Of a DNA stretch of 5,696 bases, positions 4,351-5,696 are shown in pieces. How positions within the stretch are numbered: the first letter of the stretch is position 1; each line of letters starts with the position of its first letter. The notes beneath the pieces were generated by a model, which saw nothing but the letters and a program-made list of their open reading frames with translations, was not told the origin of the DNA and made no database searches. Source of the stretch: Pseudomonadota bacterium (GTDB lineage: Bacteria; Pseudomonadota; Gammaproteobacteria; Burkholderiales; Burkholderiaceae); NCBI GenBank assembly GCA_029777935.1, contig JAKORH010000178.1, forward strand, positions 1 to 5,696. Reading direction: 5' to 3'. The position numbers and the translations under genes are program-made.

Positions 4351-5696
4351 ATGGAACTGCTGTCGAATCTCGCGCTCGGCTTCGGCACGGCACTGTCCTT
4401 CACGAATCTCTTCTATGCGCTGATGGGCTGCCTGATCGGCACGCTGATCGGCGTGCTGCCAGGCATCGGGCCGGTCGCCACATTGGCCATGCTGCTGCCG
4501 ACCACGTATTCGCTCGACCCGACCTCGGCGCTGATCATGCTGGCCGGCATCTACTACGGCGCGCAGTACGGCGGCTCGACGACCTCGATCCTCGTCAACA
4601 TTCCGGGCGAGTCCTCGTCGGTGGTCACCTGCATCGACGGCTACCAGATGGCGCGGCGCGGGCGGGCCGGGGCGGCGCTGGGCATCGCCGCGATCGGCTC
4701 GTTCGTGGCCGGCTGTTTCTCGACCGTGCTGGTCGCGGCCTTCGCGCCGCCGCTGACGGAACTCGCGTTCAAGTTCGGCCCCGCCGAATATTTCTCGCTG
4801 ATGGTGCTCGGGCTGATCGGCGCGGTGGTGCTCGCGTCGGGTTCGCTGATCAAGGCGATCGCGATGATCATCCTCGGCCTGCTGCTCGGACTGGTCGGTA
4901 CCGACGTCAACTCGGGGGTTGCGCGCTTCTCGTTCGACGTGCCGGAACTGACCGACGGGCTGGGCTTCGTCGGTGTGGCGATGGGCGTGTTCGGTTTCGC
5001 CGAGATCATCGCCAACCTGGAGAAGAAGGAACATCGCGAGGTCTTCACCAGCAAGATCGGCACGCTGCTGCCGAACCTCAAGGAGTTCGTCTATTCGCTG
5101 CCCGCGGTCGGCCGCGGCACGTTGCTGGGCTCGTTGCTCGGCATCCTGCCCGGCGGAGGCGCGCTGCTGGCGTCGTTCGCCTCCTACACGGTGGAGAAGA
5201 AGGTCAGCGAGAAGGGTGCAGAGATCCCGTTCGGCAAGGGCAACATCCGCGGCGTCGCCGCACCGGAGTCCGCGAACAACGCGGGCGCGCAGACCTCATT
5301 CATCCCCATGCTGACGCTCGGCATCCCGCCCAATGCGGTCATGGCGCTGATGATCGGCGCGATGACGATCCACAACATCCAGCCCGGGCCGCAGGTGATG
5401 ACCAGCAACCCGTCGCTGTTCTGGGGTCTGATCGCCTCGATGTGGATCGGCAACCTGATGCTCGTGGTGCTGAACCTGCCGCTGGTCGGGCTATGGGTGC
5501 AACTGCTGAAGGTGCCGTACCGGCTGCTGTATCCGGCGATCCTCGTGTTCTGCTCGATCGGCGTGTACGCGGTCAACAACACGAACTTCGACGTGATGCA
5601 GACCGCCGTGTTCGGCGCGCTGGGGTATCTGTTCTACAAGCTCAAGTGCGAGCCCGCGCCGCTGATCCTCGGCTTCATCCTCGGCCCGATGATGGA
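4351..5696 (+). CDS. tctA: TTT transporter large membrane subunit TctA (3' end outside window)
   Basis: The large polytopic inner-membrane permease of the tripartite tricarboxylate transporter; it forms the translocation path with TctB and receives ligand from the Bug protein. The frame is open for 448 codons to the window edge. Family members are about 500 residues, so roughly 50 C-terminal residues are missing. Two related halves each carry a family signature: IGVLPGIGPVATLAMLLP (33-50) and GILPGGGALLASFASY (264-279), the latter followed by EKKVS (282-286). GIYYGAQYGGSTTSILVNIPG (66-86) and ESANNAGAQTSFIPMLTLGIPP (306-327) are also typical, as are HNIQPGPQVM (341-350) and CEPAPLILGFILGPMM (433-448). 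A long series of hydrophobic segments alternates with short loops; the charged stretch NLEKKEHREVF (222-232) is the likely central cytoplasmic loop. ATG 4351 has GGAG at good spacing. No frameshift or internal stop was found. Confidence 0.95.
   Translation, partial: MELLSNLALGFGTALSFTNLFYALMGCLIGTLIGVLPGIGPVATLAMLLPTTYSLDPTSALIMLAGIYYGAQYGGSTTSILVNIPGESSSVVTCIDGYQMARRGRAGAALGIAAIGSFVAGCFSTVLVAAFAPPLTELAFKFGPAEYFSLMVLGLIGAVVLASGSLIKAIAMIILGLLLGLVGTDVNSGVARFSFDVPELTDGLGFVGVAMGVFGFAEIIANLEKKEHREVFTSKIGTLLPNLKEFVYSLPAVGRGTLLGSLLGILPGGGALLASFASYTVEKKVSEKGAEIPFGKGNIRGVAAPESANNAGAQTSFIPMLTLGIPPNAVMALMIGAMTIHNIQPGPQVMTSNPSLFWGLIASMWIGNLMLVVLNLPLVGLWVQLLKVPYRLLYPAILVFCSIGVYAVNNTNFDVMQTAVFGALGYLFYKLKCEPAPLILGFILGPMM

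Noticed and set aside
3811..5034. Long minus-strand open frame (407 codons) opposite tctB and tctA
   Set aside because: Its translation is extremely rich in Arg, His, Asp and Gln without hydrophobic structure. This is what the antisense of GC-rich membrane-protein genes gives. tctB and tctA on the plus strand are certain.

Overview
The window is GC-rich chromosomal DNA with strongly G/C-ending codons. It suggests a betaproteobacterium, most likely of the order Burkholderiales or a close relative. The evidence is a Bug-family extracytoplasmic receptor next to tctB and tctA, plus a large secreted DUF5666-type repeat protein, both of which are abundant in that group. No RNA gene, CRISPR array, intact insertion sequence or phage gene was found.

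Layout: positions 1-267 contain no convincing gene but hold a dense cluster of perfect palindromes (65-131) that looks like an intergenic repeat element. A 484-residue exported DUF5666-like protein follows (268-1722, +) with a strong ribosome binding site and an abnormal lipobox. A small acylphosphatase (acyP, 1777-2070, +) converges on a RimJ-type N-acetyltransferase (2067-2657, -), and their stop codons overlap. An 89-bp divergent intergenic region separates rimJ from a tripartite tricarboxylate transporter (TTT) locus on the plus strand: the periplasmic binding protein (Bug/TctC, 2747-3733), the small membrane subunit TctB (3877-4338, TTG start) and the large membrane subunit TctA (from 4351, running off the window at 5696).

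The three tct genes should form one uptake system. The Bug protein captures an organic acid in the periplasm, and TctA/TctB carry it across the inner membrane using an ion gradient. The receptor and membrane genes are separated by a 143-bp gap. That gap contains a near-perfect 16-bp inverted repeat (3760-3813) whose right arm runs into a -10-like hexamer, so receptor and membrane subunits may be expressed at different levels. tctB and tctA are only 12 bp apart and clearly co-transcribed.

Most of the window is ordinary metabolic and transport DNA, and I see no clear new multi-gene system. The points most worth checking are the palindrome cluster at the left edge, the tct intercistronic hairpin, the arginine in the lipobox of the repeat protein, and CTA-rich islands recurring just upstream of gene starts.
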